In this document: positions 19,166 to 28,130 of the stretch, piece by piece
How the letters are laid out: each line of letters begins with the position of its first letter
Numbering within the stretch: the stretch's first letter is position 1
NCBI RefSeq assembly: GCF_028830055.1
Contig: NZ_CP101655.1
Span: 3,638,204 to 3,702,203, forward strand
Direction of reading: 5' to 3'
Length of the DNA stretch: 64,000 nt
From: Pseudomonas serboccidentalis
GTDB lineage: Bacteria > Pseudomonadota > Gammaproteobacteria > Pseudomonadales > Pseudomonadaceae
Position numbers and translations under genes: made by a program
The notes under the pieces: model-generated
The model's database searches: none
What the model was told of the DNA's origin: nothing
Seen by the model: only the letters and a program-made list of their open reading frames with translations

Positions 19166-19501
19166 TTAGTTCACTTCCAGCTTCTCGCGATTGCGATCCA
19201 GGATCGCCTTGCCGATGCCCTTGACTTCCAGCAACTCATCCACCGAGGCAAATGGCCCATTAGCATCACGATACGCAACAATCGCTTTGGCCTTCGCCTC
19301 GCCTACTCCGGATAATTGCTTTTGCAGAGTCGCGGCATCGGCACCGTTCAGATCGACTTTTTCACTCGGAGACGTCGCCATAGCGTCGCTCACCATCGTT
19401 GCGCTCTCCGTATGAGGGACAACGGAAGGTGCCGCAATTACAGCAATTGAAGCACTGGTGAGCAGAGCAAAAACCAGAGAGTAGAAAAAACCGTTACGCA
19501 T
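19166..19501 (-). CDS. ComEA-like helix-hairpin-helix protein
   Basis: Protein of 111 aa. Residues 1-24 are a Sec signal peptide ending in AAPS, then a short linker, then a ComEA-type HhH domain (about 48-111: VDLNGADAATLQKQLSGVG then KAIVAYRDANGPF and LLEVKGIGKAIL). Such proteins bind DNA non-specifically in the periplasm; ComEA proper takes part in transformation. I see no other competence gene nearby. A gene of this type beside wbpM is common in Pseudomonas. ATG 19501 gives MRNGFFYSLVF; the frame open further upstream overlaps wbpM and is not used. Confidence 0.88.
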   Translation of the reverse strand: MRNGFFYSLVFALLTSASIAVIAAPSVVPHTESATMVSDAMATSPSEKVDLNGADAATLQKQLSGVGEAKAKAIVAYRDANGPFASVDELLEVKGIGKAILDRNREKLEVN

Positions 19502-19613
19502 AAATGACGCTCCATGACATCGATTGAGAAAGCAGCTTTTCCAAAGCTGCTCTCCAAACTTAGGCCATGGTTGGCTGGTGTCAAAAATGCGTCTATTACA
19601 GGATGTGAAACAA

Positions 19614-21614
19614 TCAGGGTTCGAGGCGGCGCTGCTGGTAGATCCAGTCGACGATATCGCCGTCAGGTGTGTAACCGCTGACGGTTTCGCGCAGGAGCTG
19701 GCGGACGCGGGCATAATCATCCTGCTCGACGGCAACCAGCAAATCCGTCAAACGAAGCTTGAGCAAGTCCCACGGCAAATGATCTTCGCTAGCACTCATG
19801 ATCATCGGGTGCGGTGTGGCAGCCACGTTATCACCGATCAGCAACTCTTCGTACAGCTTCTCTCCCGGACGAAGCCCCGTAAAATCAATGGAGATGTCTC
19901 CTTGTGGATTACGCTCAGAACGAATGCTCAATCCCGACAGGTGAATCATTTTCTCCGCCAATTCGACGATTTTTACCGGCTCGCCCATGTCCAGGACAAA
20001 TACATCCCCGCCCTGCCCCATCGAGCCTGCCTGGATGACCAGTTGCGCAGCCTCGGGAATGGTCATGAAATAGCGGGTGATCCGGGGATGAGTGACTGTC
20101 AGCGGGCCACCGGATTTGATCTGACTGTGAAACAACGGAATCACTGAGCCCGACGATCCTAGAACATTACCGAACCGAACCATGGTGAAGCGGGTTTTAT
20201 TGACCCGGGAAACGTTGGCCTTGTCACCGAACATCACTGGGGCAACCTCCCGACTCAGCGCCTGGAGGATCAACTCGGCCAGACGTTTGGTGCTGCCCAT
20301 GACATTCGTCGGCCGCACAGCCTTGTCTGTAGAAATCAGGACAAAATTCGAGACCCCGGACTGAAGCGCCGCCTGAGCGGTATTGAGGGTTCCGAATACG
20401 TTATTGAGGACACCCTCGGCAATGTTGTGCTCCACCATCGGCACATGCTTGTAAGCTGCCGCATGGTAGACGGTGTCAATTTTCCAGGTCTTCATCACAT
20501 CGAGCAGCTTGTCCTGATGACGAATGGAGCCCAGGATCGGCAACAACCGCACAGAAACCGACTGCCGAGACCCACGCTGCTCCAACTCGGTCAAAATGCT
20601 GTAAAGGTTGAATTCGCTGTGCTCAAACAACAGTAGCGTCTTCGGTTCCAGTGAGAAAATCTGTCGGCACAACTCCGAACCGATTGAACCACCGGCACCG
20701 GTGACCATTACTGTTTTGCCTTTGATACAACGCTCCAGCAGGTCTGGCTGTGCTGGCACCGAATCTCGTCCAAGCAGATCGGCAATGTCCACTTCCTGAA
20801 TATCTTCAACCTTTACTCGACCGCTAGCCAGATCCGTGAAATTGGGAACGCTGCGGATATGAAGGGGGAAGACTTCCAGCAGATTCAGAATCTCCCTGCG
20901 TCGAGCACGCGTCGAGGACGGGAGCGCGAGAAGGATTTCCTGCGCCCCGGTGGCGTCGATCATCTGCTGAATATGCTTGGGTTTGTAAACCTGCAGACCT
21001 GAAATTGAACGATCGGCAATGCTGGAGTCGTCATCTATGAACGCTACAGGGCGCATGGTGCGCCCCATGCGCAACGCGGCGACCAGTTGGTTACCCGCAA
21101 CGCCGGCACCGTAGATAGCTACCTTCGTCAGACCGTCATCCCGGGACGTAAAGGGTACGTGTTGGGCCGCCGTGAACCAGTCCCCCATGAAGTACTGACG
21201 CATGCACAGGCGTAAACCACCGATGATGACAAGACTAAGCCACCAATAGTTGAAAACGATAGACCGGGGAACTACAGCCTCGTGGTTGCTATACCAATAA
21301 ACCACCAGAGCCAGAAACAGAGAGGAAAGACTTACGGCCTTGATGATCGCGATGAGCGCATCGTTGCCGAAATATCGCATGACAGCACGGTACATGCCAA
21401 AACGGATAAAAAGCGGGATGGCGATGATCGGTGCGCAAGCGAAGAGCCAGAAATGAACTTTCAAGGGGTTGTACATGTCGTCTATGCCCAGACGAACGAT
21501 GAACGCGAGCCAGAGCGCGCCCCACACAAGAACGACGTCGGTGGCAACCTGTATCAGGCGTTTCTTGCGCCGCGGCAACCCCAACAAAAAAGATCGAATT
21601 TTATCCATTAGCAT
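19614..21614 (-). CDS. wbpM: WbpM-type nucleotide-sugar 4,6-dehydratase
   Basis: Protein of 666 aa at the end of the O-antigen locus. The N-terminal part has about four TM helices (20-140), followed by a first Rossmann fold (YGAGVAGNQ, 168-176) and the catalytic SDR domain with TGAGGSIGSE (305-314). The catalytic set is Ser428, Met439 and Lys443: Met replaces the usual Tyr, as in WbpM. It should convert UDP-GlcNAc to UDP-4-keto-6-deoxy-GlcNAc, the precursor of UDP-FucNAc/QuiNAc used to prime O-antigen. Start codons at 21614 and 21608 are both possible; the only clear AGGAG is further upstream than usual. Confidence 0.93.
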   Translation of the reverse strand: MLMDKIRSFLLGLPRRKKRLIQVATDVVLVWGALWLAFIVRLGIDDMYNPLKVHFWLFACAPIIAIPLFIRFGMYRAVMRYFGNDALIAIIKAVSLSSLFLALVVYWYSNHEAVVPRSIVFNYWWLSLVIIGGLRLCMRQYFMGDWFTAAQHVPFTSRDDGLTKVAIYGAGVAGNQLVAALRMGRTMRPVAFIDDDSSIADRSISGLQVYKPKHIQQMIDATGAQEILLALPSSTRARRREILNLLEVFPLHIRSVPNFTDLASGRVKVEDIQEVDIADLLGRDSVPAQPDLLERCIKGKTVMVTGAGGSIGSELCRQIFSLEPKTLLLFEHSEFNLYSILTELEQRGSRQSVSVRLLPILGSIRHQDKLLDVMKTWKIDTVYHAAAYKHVPMVEHNIAEGVLNNVFGTLNTAQAALQSGVSNFVLISTDKAVRPTNVMGSTKRLAELILQALSREVAPVMFGDKANVSRVNKTRFTMVRFGNVLGSSGSVIPLFHSQIKSGGPLTVTHPRITRYFMTIPEAAQLVIQAGSMGQGGDVFVLDMGEPVKIVELAEKMIHLSGLSIRSERNPQGDISIDFTGLRPGEKLYEELLIGDNVAATPHPMIMSASEDHLPWDLLKLRLTDLLVAVEQDDYARVRQLLRETVSGYTPDGDIVDWIYQQRRLEP

Positions 21615-21977
21615 AATGGCTTAGTGCCCACTCCTTTCACCAAGGTCAGCGTTTCACATTGTAACCGTCTACCAGGACTCTAGGTGAACTCAAATTGGTT
21701 GCCAGCCCACCACGACCGAAGACGCTCGCACCAATATTCCGCAACTCTGACAACTGAAATGTAACCTTTGATGCACAGAATGTCATATTTTGACAGGAAT
21801 CAGGGCGTAAAAAAACGGAAATGAAATTGAGACACAGAGGGACATCAGCTACACTTGAGGTCATTCGAAATGCTATTCAGAATAAATGTAAGCTTTCTAC
21901 AAAACATTAGTAATACATACTGTTTGATTATCAAATAAATCCGCCGCTTGTAACCAATTCGTTGTAAAAGAGATATC
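21615..21977. other. AT-rich divergent intergenic region, wbpM to cysC
   Basis: 363 bases between divergently read genes, clearly poorer in G and C than the chromosome flanks, especially 21860-21977. No coding frame is convincing. It should hold promoters for wbpM (minus) and cysC (plus), but no strong -35/-10 pair could be fixed by eye. An AGAGAT before the cysC ATG may serve as ribosome binding site. Confidence 0.6.
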
Positions 21978-22571
21978 ATGATCAGAAATCTTACCTCACC
22001 GCCTCAAGTGGTAACATCTGAAAATCGAACAGCCCTTAAAGGGCAGAGGCCTATCGTTATATGGCTGACAGGCTTGAGTGGTGCAGGCAAATCAACCATT
22101 GCCAACGCTTTGGAGCTGGCCCTATTAAACGCCGGACGACACACTTATCTTCTTGACGGAGATAACGTTAGGCTAGGTCTATGCAGTGATCTTGGATTTT
22201 CCGATCAAGACCGTGAAGAGAACATTCGAAGAATCTCGGAAGTTTCAAAACTATTTCTAGATGCCGGACTTATCGTAATAACTGCATTCATTTCACCCTT
22301 CCGGCGTGATAGAGACTTGGCCCGTAGCGTCATTGGCGATCAAAACTTCATTGAAGTCCATATCGATACACCTTTGACCGAGTGTGAGCGACGCGACCCG
22401 AAAGGCTTGTACGGAAAAGCAAGACAGGGACTGATCAAGAACTTCACTGGAATTGATTCAGCCTATGAAACTCCTCTTGCGCCCAAGATAAGAATCAACA
22501 CACTTGAAGAGGACCTCGAAAATTCAGTTCAGCGCATTCTCGCTGTCCTTCAAGAAAACCTGGAAGCATGA
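21978..22571 (+). CDS. cysC: CysC, adenylylsulfate (APS) kinase
   Basis: Protein of 197 aa that phosphorylates APS to PAPS, the sulfate donor. The P-loop GLSGAGKST is at 32-40, DGDNVR at 60-65, the phospho-Ser site AFISPFR at 103-109 (Ser106), and a Lys-rich lid near 142-152 ([11 protein letters not shown]). It is complete but has no CysN GTPase domain, unlike the fused CysNC commonly used for assimilation in Pseudomonas. It lies inside the O-antigen locus, four bases overlapping the next gene. Together with the sulfotransferase at 32116 this suggests a dedicated PAPS supply for polysaccharide sulfation (inference). Confidence 0.93.
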   Translation: MIRNLTSPPQVVTSENRTALKGQRPIVIWLTGLSGAGKSTIANALELALLNAGRHTYLLDGDNVRLGLCSDLGFSDQDREENIRRISEVSKLFLDAGLIVITAFISPFRRDRDLARSVIGDQNFIEVHIDTPLTECERRDPKGLYGKARQGLIKNFTGIDSAYETPLAPKIRINTLEEDLENSVQRILAVLQENLEA

Positions 22572-23947
22572 ACACATACGTCGTTGTTGGAGCAGGCTTC
22601 AGCGGAACCGTCGCTGCTATCGAATTTTTGAATCGAGTACAACACGAAGCTCAACTGCTCATCATCAACCGGTCTGGACTGATTGCTCGCGGGCTCGCTT
22701 ATGGCACCAATAGTCCACTGCATCTTTTAAATGTACCAGCCGGCAATATGACAGCCCTTGCAGACGAGCCAGATTCCTTCCTGAAGTATTGCATCGAGCG
22801 CAACATGGAAGTGACGGCAGGCTCGTTTGTTTCGCGGAAAGTGTATGGCGACTATCTCGAACACTTGCTCAATCGGGCGATTGAACGTTCGTCTCCTCGC
22901 GTCAAAACAACTCAGATCAGTGCCGAAGTTGTCAGCCTGACGCCTAACGGTCAAGGGGCCACCATTGAATTAGACTCGGGAGAGATATTCAAAGCTGATC
23001 AAGTCACGTTGGCTTTCGGACATTTCCCTCCCAGCAACCCATCGGGCCTCGGGTCCGTGAGCGAAACGCACTACTATCAGCAGGATCCCTGGGAGCAGCG
23101 AGCTGACTCAAAAATCCAGAAGGATGAGCCAATACTCTTGATCGGAGGCGGACTCACGGCAATAGATGTCATCAGCAACTTGATGAAGTCAAAGCATACC
23201 GGCAAAGTCTACATGCTTTCGCGACGTGGCTTATTACCCAAATCTCATCGTGTCGCGAGAGGTCAACATACGGATCACACGCACACGCGTAATCGCCTTC
23301 TTGAGTCAAAGCCATCAATACTTGGCTATCTGAAAATCATCCGAAATGCGATAAAAACCGGACTGAATGAACAGATTGACTGGCGAGATATCATCGCATC
23401 GATTCGCCCCGTGACAGCAGAGCTCTGGAGACGTCTTCCCGACACCGAACGTCGGCGATTCCTGCGCCATCTCCAAAGCTATTGGGACGTACATCGCCAC
23501 AGGGTCGCGCCGGACACGTTCCAGATATTTGAAGATGCGCTGAATCGTGGCCAACTAATCCCACTGGCCGGACGCATTGTCTCGATGGATGTCGTGAACG
23601 GTTCTGTGACTGCAGTGATAAAGGAACGACGCAAGGCATCAAATCGATTACTGACAGTCAACCTGGTTGTGAACTGCACAGGTCCCACTTCCAACCCAGA
23701 AAAAACGAAAAGCCCGCTTATCAAAAAGCTATTGAAGAAGGGATTGGTCGTTTCGGACACCTTGGGATTGGGCGTTTGTGTAAATGAGCATTACTATCTG
23801 AAGAACACTCATGGGGAGCCTAATGACTGGCTAAGCTATGTCGGCCCTATGTTAAAAGCCGATCACTGGGAGCTTACTGCGGTTCCCGAATTGCGTGTGG
23901 CTGCACGTTCGGTAGCATTGAATGTATGTCAGAAGTTTGAAAGGTAG
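22568..23947 (+). CDS. FAD/NAD(P)-binding protein of unknown substrate
   Basis: Protein of 459 aa, related to the FAD-NAD(P)-binding family PF13454. The N-terminal dinucleotide site [13 protein letters not shown] is at 8-20, then [20 protein letters not shown], typical of this family. A second Rossmann motif [10 protein letters not shown] lies near residue 195 and NCTGP near 375. It is probably a flavin monooxygenase or oxidoreductase acting in the cytoplasm. Its ATG overlaps the cysC TGA (ATGA), so the two are translationally coupled and may share a pathway. The link to O-antigen or sulfur chemistry is only contextual. Confidence 0.75.
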   Translation: MNTYVVVGAGFSGTVAAIEFLNRVQHEAQLLIINRSGLIARGLAYGTNSPLHLLNVPAGNMTALADEPDSFLKYCIERNMEVTAGSFVSRKVYGDYLEHLLNRAIERSSPRVKTTQISAEVVSLTPNGQGATIELDSGEIFKADQVTLAFGHFPPSNPSGLGSVSETHYYQQDPWEQRADSKIQKDEPILLIGGGLTAIDVISNLMKSKHTGKVYMLSRRGLLPKSHRVARGQHTDHTHTRNRLLESKPSILGYLKIIRNAIKTGLNEQIDWRDIIASIRPVTAELWRRLPDTERRRFLRHLQSYWDVHRHRVAPDTFQIFEDALNRGQLIPLAGRIVSMDVVNGSVTAVIKERRKASNRLLTVNLVVNCTGPTSNPEKTKSPLIKKLLKKGLVVSDTLGLGVCVNEHYYLKNTHGEPNDWLSYVGPMLKADHWELTAVPELRVAARSVALNVCQKFER

Positions 23948-23986
23948 TGCACTGGCAATAGTGCCAGCGTAGAAAAACCAGAAAAA

Positions 23987-24010
23987 AAGGGTGATCAGTG
24001 GATCACCCTT
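23987..24010. terminator. Bidirectional rho-independent terminator
   Basis: Stem AAGGGTGATC/GATCACCCTT with a four-base loop. On the minus strand it is followed by a run of T and ends the O-antigen epimerase gene; it also lies 40 bases after the plus-strand FAD gene. Confidence 0.9.
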
Positions 24011-24028
24011 CATTCATATCAGACGATT

Positions 24029-25093
24029 TCAGGCTTGAGCGCCATCATCAATCCACTTGCAAAGGATGTGTACACCCTCTTCAACCATAATCTTTGGCGA
24101 CCAGTTCAGAACTTCCTTGGTCTCCTCAATGGTGCAAGAAGCGTGACGCACATCACCATGACGATACTTGCCATTGATGTGATGCTCAGGAGCTTTGTAG
24201 TAGCGAGAAATGATATCCGCCAACTGGGCTACGCTAGTCGCTTCGCCCGAACCTACGTCATAAGGCTTGGTGGTACCGTCGGAGTGGATGGTCGCAGCAA
24301 AAATTGCGTTAGCCACATCGTCGATAAAAACGAAGTCTCGAATAATGACGCCATCTTCATAGACCGGAATGCTCTTCCCTTCCTTCGCCATACGCGCGAA
24401 CAGGGAAACAATACCGGTATAAGAGTTGATCAGCGACTGACCCGGGCCGTAAACGTTTTGCAGACGCAACATTACAGGCGTCACACCCAGTGCAAGGCAC
24501 CAGGAGCTGAGGATATGCTCTTGAGCAAGCTTGGTTGCACCATAAACACTTGTTGGATCAGGTGTTGTGGTATGAGAGTTAAATGGCAAAGCCTTGAGAC
24601 TTGGGAAATCCCACTCAGCGCGCTCTAGCTGCTCGCGGGAACGCTGGCCCGGGTAAACGATTGCACCGTTGGCATCTTTCCATGCGCCTTCACCATAAAC
24701 GGCACGGCTGGAAGTCAGAACGATGCGTTCAGGCAACGCTTCCGGATTGTTGCGCACGAGCGCATCCAGCATTTGGGTCGTACCGGTGACGTTGACATGA
24801 GCGTGGCGGCTCGCCTCCATCAACGATTGGCCGGTACCTGTTTCTGCTGCCAAATGAATAACAACGTCGGGAGCAAAGTCTTTCAAGACCCGATCCCAGT
24901 CCTCAGGACAGGTGACATCGCCCTTCACAAACTCAACACGCGAATCCAGTGCCGCCGGACGCTCTGCGCTTGGATGCACCTGAGGGTGGAGATTGTCGAA
25001 AGCAACAACTCGGCTGAATTGCCCGGCCAACAAAGGAGACAAAGCACAGCCAATAAAGCCTGCGCCACCGGTAACTAGACATGTCTTGCTCAT
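24029..25093 (-). CDS. NAD-dependent nucleotide-sugar epimerase, possibly dTDP-L-rhamnose 4-epimerase
   Basis: Protein of 354 aa, extended SDR fold. TGGAGFIG is at 8-15, the second strand ends DNLHPQVHPS (a feature I associate with dTDP-L-rhamnose 4-epimerase-type proteins), and the catalytic Tyr-Lys occurs in SVYGATKLAQEH. It is likely to modify a sugar nucleotide for the O-chain; dTDP-L-rhamnose to dTDP-6-deoxy-L-talose is the best specific guess. ATG 25093 is preceded by AGGAG. It is the last minus-strand gene before the inserted cysC pair. Confidence 0.75.
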   Translation of the reverse strand: MSKTCLVTGGAGFIGCALSPLLAGQFSRVVAFDNLHPQVHPSAERPAALDSRVEFVKGDVTCPEDWDRVLKDFAPDVVIHLAAETGTGQSLMEASRHAHVNVTGTTQMLDALVRNNPEALPERIVLTSSRAVYGEGAWKDANGAIVYPGQRSREQLERAEWDFPSLKALPFNSHTTTPDPTSVYGATKLAQEHILSSWCLALGVTPVMLRLQNVYGPGQSLINSYTGIVSLFARMAKEGKSIPVYEDGVIIRDFVFIDDVANAIFAATIHSDGTTKPYDVGSGEATSVAQLADIISRYYKAPEHHINGKYRHGDVRHASCTIEETKEVLNWSPKIMVEEGVHILCKWIDDGAQA

Positions 25094-25122
25094 TAACCAC
25101 TCCTGATCTTGATTCAAAAAAA

Positions 25123-26622
25123 TTACTTCGCGTCCTGCACAACCATGGAAACCTTGCCCAAGCTCACCTGAACAGAAGGATCCATATTTTCAAAACTGAC
25201 TTGAGCCCCCTCAACCTCGGAGGTCAGGCTCAAAAAGAGTTCATTATCTCCCTGCGCGTAGCGCTCGGCAAACTCCACCGGTCGCCCGTCCTTCACCCCT
25301 TGAATCTTGAGTATGCCTGAGGCGCTTGCCTTCAGGGAAACCCGCACAGTGCGCAACCCTTTCGACGAATCCGCCCACGTAAGAGCGAAGGGCCCCTTCA
25401 GATCCAAATTACCGCTCGTGGTGAGGGCTGGGGATTCATTGGCCACGTTGACACGGGCGCCCTGGCTCACAGCAAGATCATAGTTATTAGCGGATAACCA
25501 CAAGTAACTCTCGCTCAAAACGTTATCGAGATGACGCTCAGTCATCACGTAGAGCACAACATCCGGTTTGTACTTTTCAATCAGAGCCGGAACATTGGGA
25601 GCGAGCGACTGATTGTCGATGTTATGCCGAACTTGAATCGTTTCATAAAAAGCCGCTTGCAAATATGGCGACAGTGAGTCACCCATCGAATCCCGCAATA
25701 CCAACGCTCTCAAGCGTTTTTTCGCCGATTCATTGCGAGTATTTCTCGGTAGATCCAATAGACCTGTGTGCGTACTGCCAGGCACGACCTGAGCCGAGCC
25801 GTCATCAGCCACAATCGCAAATTCAGGCAAAGGAGAAGCCAGCTTGGGCATCGTCCAAGGATTGGGTTCCGGCAGGCTGATCATTGCCTTGAATTCACTA
25901 CCGTAATTAGGATTGACGACAGCACCATCAGCTGGAGGAACGTACAGATCCATAAATTTCGGATTGAGGGTGGCCAGCTTTTTGCTGATTTCCTTCCAGC
26001 CTACCCAAGCGCCAAAATCCGTCCAATGACTATTGAATGGGGAATAGGTATCTCCAATTGAGCGAGCCTGTTGCAGACTTGGACGCAGATCAATCAACGG
26101 CAGATGCTGCGGCGAACTTAGTAACTGATCGAATATGTGAGTGCCAATGCGTCCTTCGGACCACTGAGGGAGCTTGTCCGGATAAATAGACCACTTGGCT
26201 GGCGCGACAACAAACAACATCGGGATATTGCGATGAGCCAACCATTGTTCTTGGCCCCCAACCGTGCCGTTCCAGGCGCTCAGCTCAACTTCATTATAGT
26301 GACGACGTCCGAGAGCCTGTGACATGTTTTTGTTGAAGAAGTCCCCAAGAAAAACCCAACCGTCACGCCCCACAACAGCAATAGCCTTGTCATTAGTCGT
26401 CCCGAGAGCGTAAAGAAAACTCGAGTAGCCCTCGACGGCGTTGTTCCAAAGCGGTGTGGTTCTGCGAATTCCATCCCTCAGATTTGCCCATTCACCAGGA
26501 TGCTTGATGATGGATTTGATCGCAGGAGCGAATTGGGGAGAAAACATCACCGCAATGCCGGGCACGCACAGGGCGAGCATGAACAACCCAATGATGACCC
26601 GTGGGGTAAATATTGATCTCAT
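25123..26622 (-). CDS. AlgX/AlgJ-like SGNH O-acetyltransferase
   Basis: Protein of 499 aa with an N-terminal anchor helix (about 8-27), then a periplasmic SGNH-type domain (VGRDGWVFLGD at 84-94, APAKWSIYPDKLP at 140-152, FNSHWTDFGAW at 196-206, LRDSMGDSL at 309-317) and a C-terminal beta-rich region, possibly carbohydrate-binding. Ser312 or Ser316 would be the nucleophile and His199 the base. The usual DxH Asp is Asn197 here, which is unusual. It starts three bases after the MBOAT gene, so the pair should transfer acetyl across the membrane and onto the O-polysaccharide. Confidence 0.82.
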   Translation of the reverse strand: MRSIFTPRVIIGLFMLALCVPGIAVMFSPQFAPAIKSIIKHPGEWANLRDGIRRTTPLWNNAVEGYSSFLYALGTTNDKAIAVVGRDGWVFLGDFFNKNMSQALGRRHYNEVELSAWNGTVGGQEQWLAHRNIPMLFVVAPAKWSIYPDKLPQWSEGRIGTHIFDQLLSSPQHLPLIDLRPSLQQARSIGDTYSPFNSHWTDFGAWVGWKEISKKLATLNPKFMDLYVPPADGAVVNPNYGSEFKAMISLPEPNPWTMPKLASPLPEFAIVADDGSAQVVPGSTHTGLLDLPRNTRNESAKKRLRALVLRDSMGDSLSPYLQAAFYETIQVRHNIDNQSLAPNVPALIEKYKPDVVLYVMTERHLDNVLSESYLWLSANNYDLAVSQGARVNVANESPALTTSGNLDLKGPFALTWADSSKGLRTVRVSLKASASGILKIQGVKDGRPVEFAERYAQGDNELFLSLTSEVEGAQVSFENMDPSVQVSLGKVSMVVQDAK

Positions 26623-26625
26623 ATA

Positions 26626-28053
26626 TTAAAACCGGAAGTAGAGAAAAGGGCTGTATGCACCGGAAAGAACTTTCATGCTTGCAAGCAGGAAGAGTGAACC
26701 GAGTCCAAATACGCCAACAACAAGTCGTTGACTGGATGATAGACGATCACACAGCCATCTATAGACCGGGAAGCTGAGAATTGCCCCGGCAACCAAGGCC
26801 AATAACAATCCGTTGCTCATATACTCGGCGACTACGTAATTTTCCGGGCCGCTTCGGAGGTTCAACATCAAGGCACTCATGTGGAACGCATGCTCGAATG
26901 TTTCAGAGCGGAACAGTACCCAGCCGAAAACCACCACTGCAAGGGTATATAACCAACGCAGCACGAAAGGTATTCCGCGGCCCTCCATATTGGTGAAGCG
27001 CTCGATAACAAGGAAAAGACCATGCCATAGGCCCCAGGCAACGAAAGTCCATGAAGCGCCGTGCCATAACCCTGTCAGAATGAAAACCGCCATAAGATTT
27101 ACGTAAGTTCGAGCAGCGCCAGTTCGGTTCCCGCCCAAAGGCACATAGACGTAATCGCGAAACCACCCGGACAAGGTCATATGCCAGCGGCGCCAGAAGT
27201 CGCGAATAGACGCTGCCTTATAAGGGTAGTTGAAGTTTTCCGGAAACCGGAACCCCATCATCAAACCTAATCCGATAGCCATGTCGGAATAAGCGGAAAA
27301 GTCGAAGTATATTTGCAACGTATAACTGGCAGCGCCCAACCACGCCGTGCCGAAATTCAGTTCGGACGAGGGCAGTGCGAATATCGCGTCAGCGGTAATT
27401 GCGAAGGTATCAGCCAACAACACTTTTTTTGCAAAGCCGATAACAAATCGGGTGATCCCTTCAACGACCATATCGGGGTTGACAGATCGATCCGGAAGCT
27501 CTGCTGCGATATCACGGTAACGGACAATAGGCCCGGCAATAAGTTGCGGAAACAACGACTTGAATGTACCGAAAATCAATAGACTTTTGGTTGCCTGAAT
27601 GGTGCCACGGTACACATCGACCAAATAGCTGATGCCTTGAAAAACAAAAAAACTGATGCCTAGGGGGAGAAGGACGGATATGACCGGAACCGCTGACGGA
27701 TGCCCAAACTTTTCAGCGATGATATTGATATTCTGGGTAATAAAACCAATGTACTTGAAGTATCCTAATACCGACAAGTTGAAAAACAGACCAAGAATAA
27801 GAAAAATCCTGGCAAGTTTATTGGCCCCTTCACTGCCACCCGGTTGTCGATATATCGCAATCAAGTAACCGAAAGCGTAGTTCCCGACAATGGCAGCCAA
27901 GAGAATCCAGACCCCTTTTGCGTCGCCCAGGTAGTAAAAAAACAGACTTGCAACCAGAATCAGAATATTTCTGAGTCGATGCCCGACTAGCTTGTAAGCT
28001 ATTAAAAATGCGGGCAAAAACAGAAAAATGAATAGGTAAGAACTAAAAACCAT
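26626..28053 (-). CDS. MBOAT family O-acyltransferase (AlgI-like)
   Basis: Membrane protein of 475 aa with about 10-12 TM helices. Key features are SFFVFQGISYLVDVYRG, the DFSAYSDMAIGLG stretch, FWRRWHMTLSGWFRDYVYVP (His291) and the catalytic GLWHGASW (His331). AlgI-type MBOATs move acetyl groups from cytoplasmic acetyl-CoA to the periplasmic side for a partner such as AlgJ/X. The partner is the adjacent gene. The presumed target is the O-antigen. Confidence 0.92.
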   Translation of the reverse strand: MVFSSYLFIFLFLPAFLIAYKLVGHRLRNILILVASLFFYYLGDAKGVWILLAAIVGNYAFGYLIAIYRQPGGSEGANKLARIFLILGLFFNLSVLGYFKYIGFITQNINIIAEKFGHPSAVPVISVLLPLGISFFVFQGISYLVDVYRGTIQATKSLLIFGTFKSLFPQLIAGPIVRYRDIAAELPDRSVNPDMVVEGITRFVIGFAKKVLLADTFAITADAIFALPSSELNFGTAWLGAASYTLQIYFDFSAYSDMAIGLGLMMGFRFPENFNYPYKAASIRDFWRRWHMTLSGWFRDYVYVPLGGNRTGAARTYVNLMAVFILTGLWHGASWTFVAWGLWHGLFLVIERFTNMEGRGIPFVLRWLYTLAVVVFGWVLFRSETFEHAFHMSALMLNLRSGPENYVVAEYMSNGLLLALVAGAILSFPVYRWLCDRLSSSQRLVVGVFGLGSLFLLASMKVLSGAYSPFLYFRF

Positions 28054-28130
28054 AATCTACTTTCCAGTTGGTAACGATGGCACTGTTGCCTACGCAAGAG
28101 AGTGGCGAGATCGACACCTTCTCAGCATTA

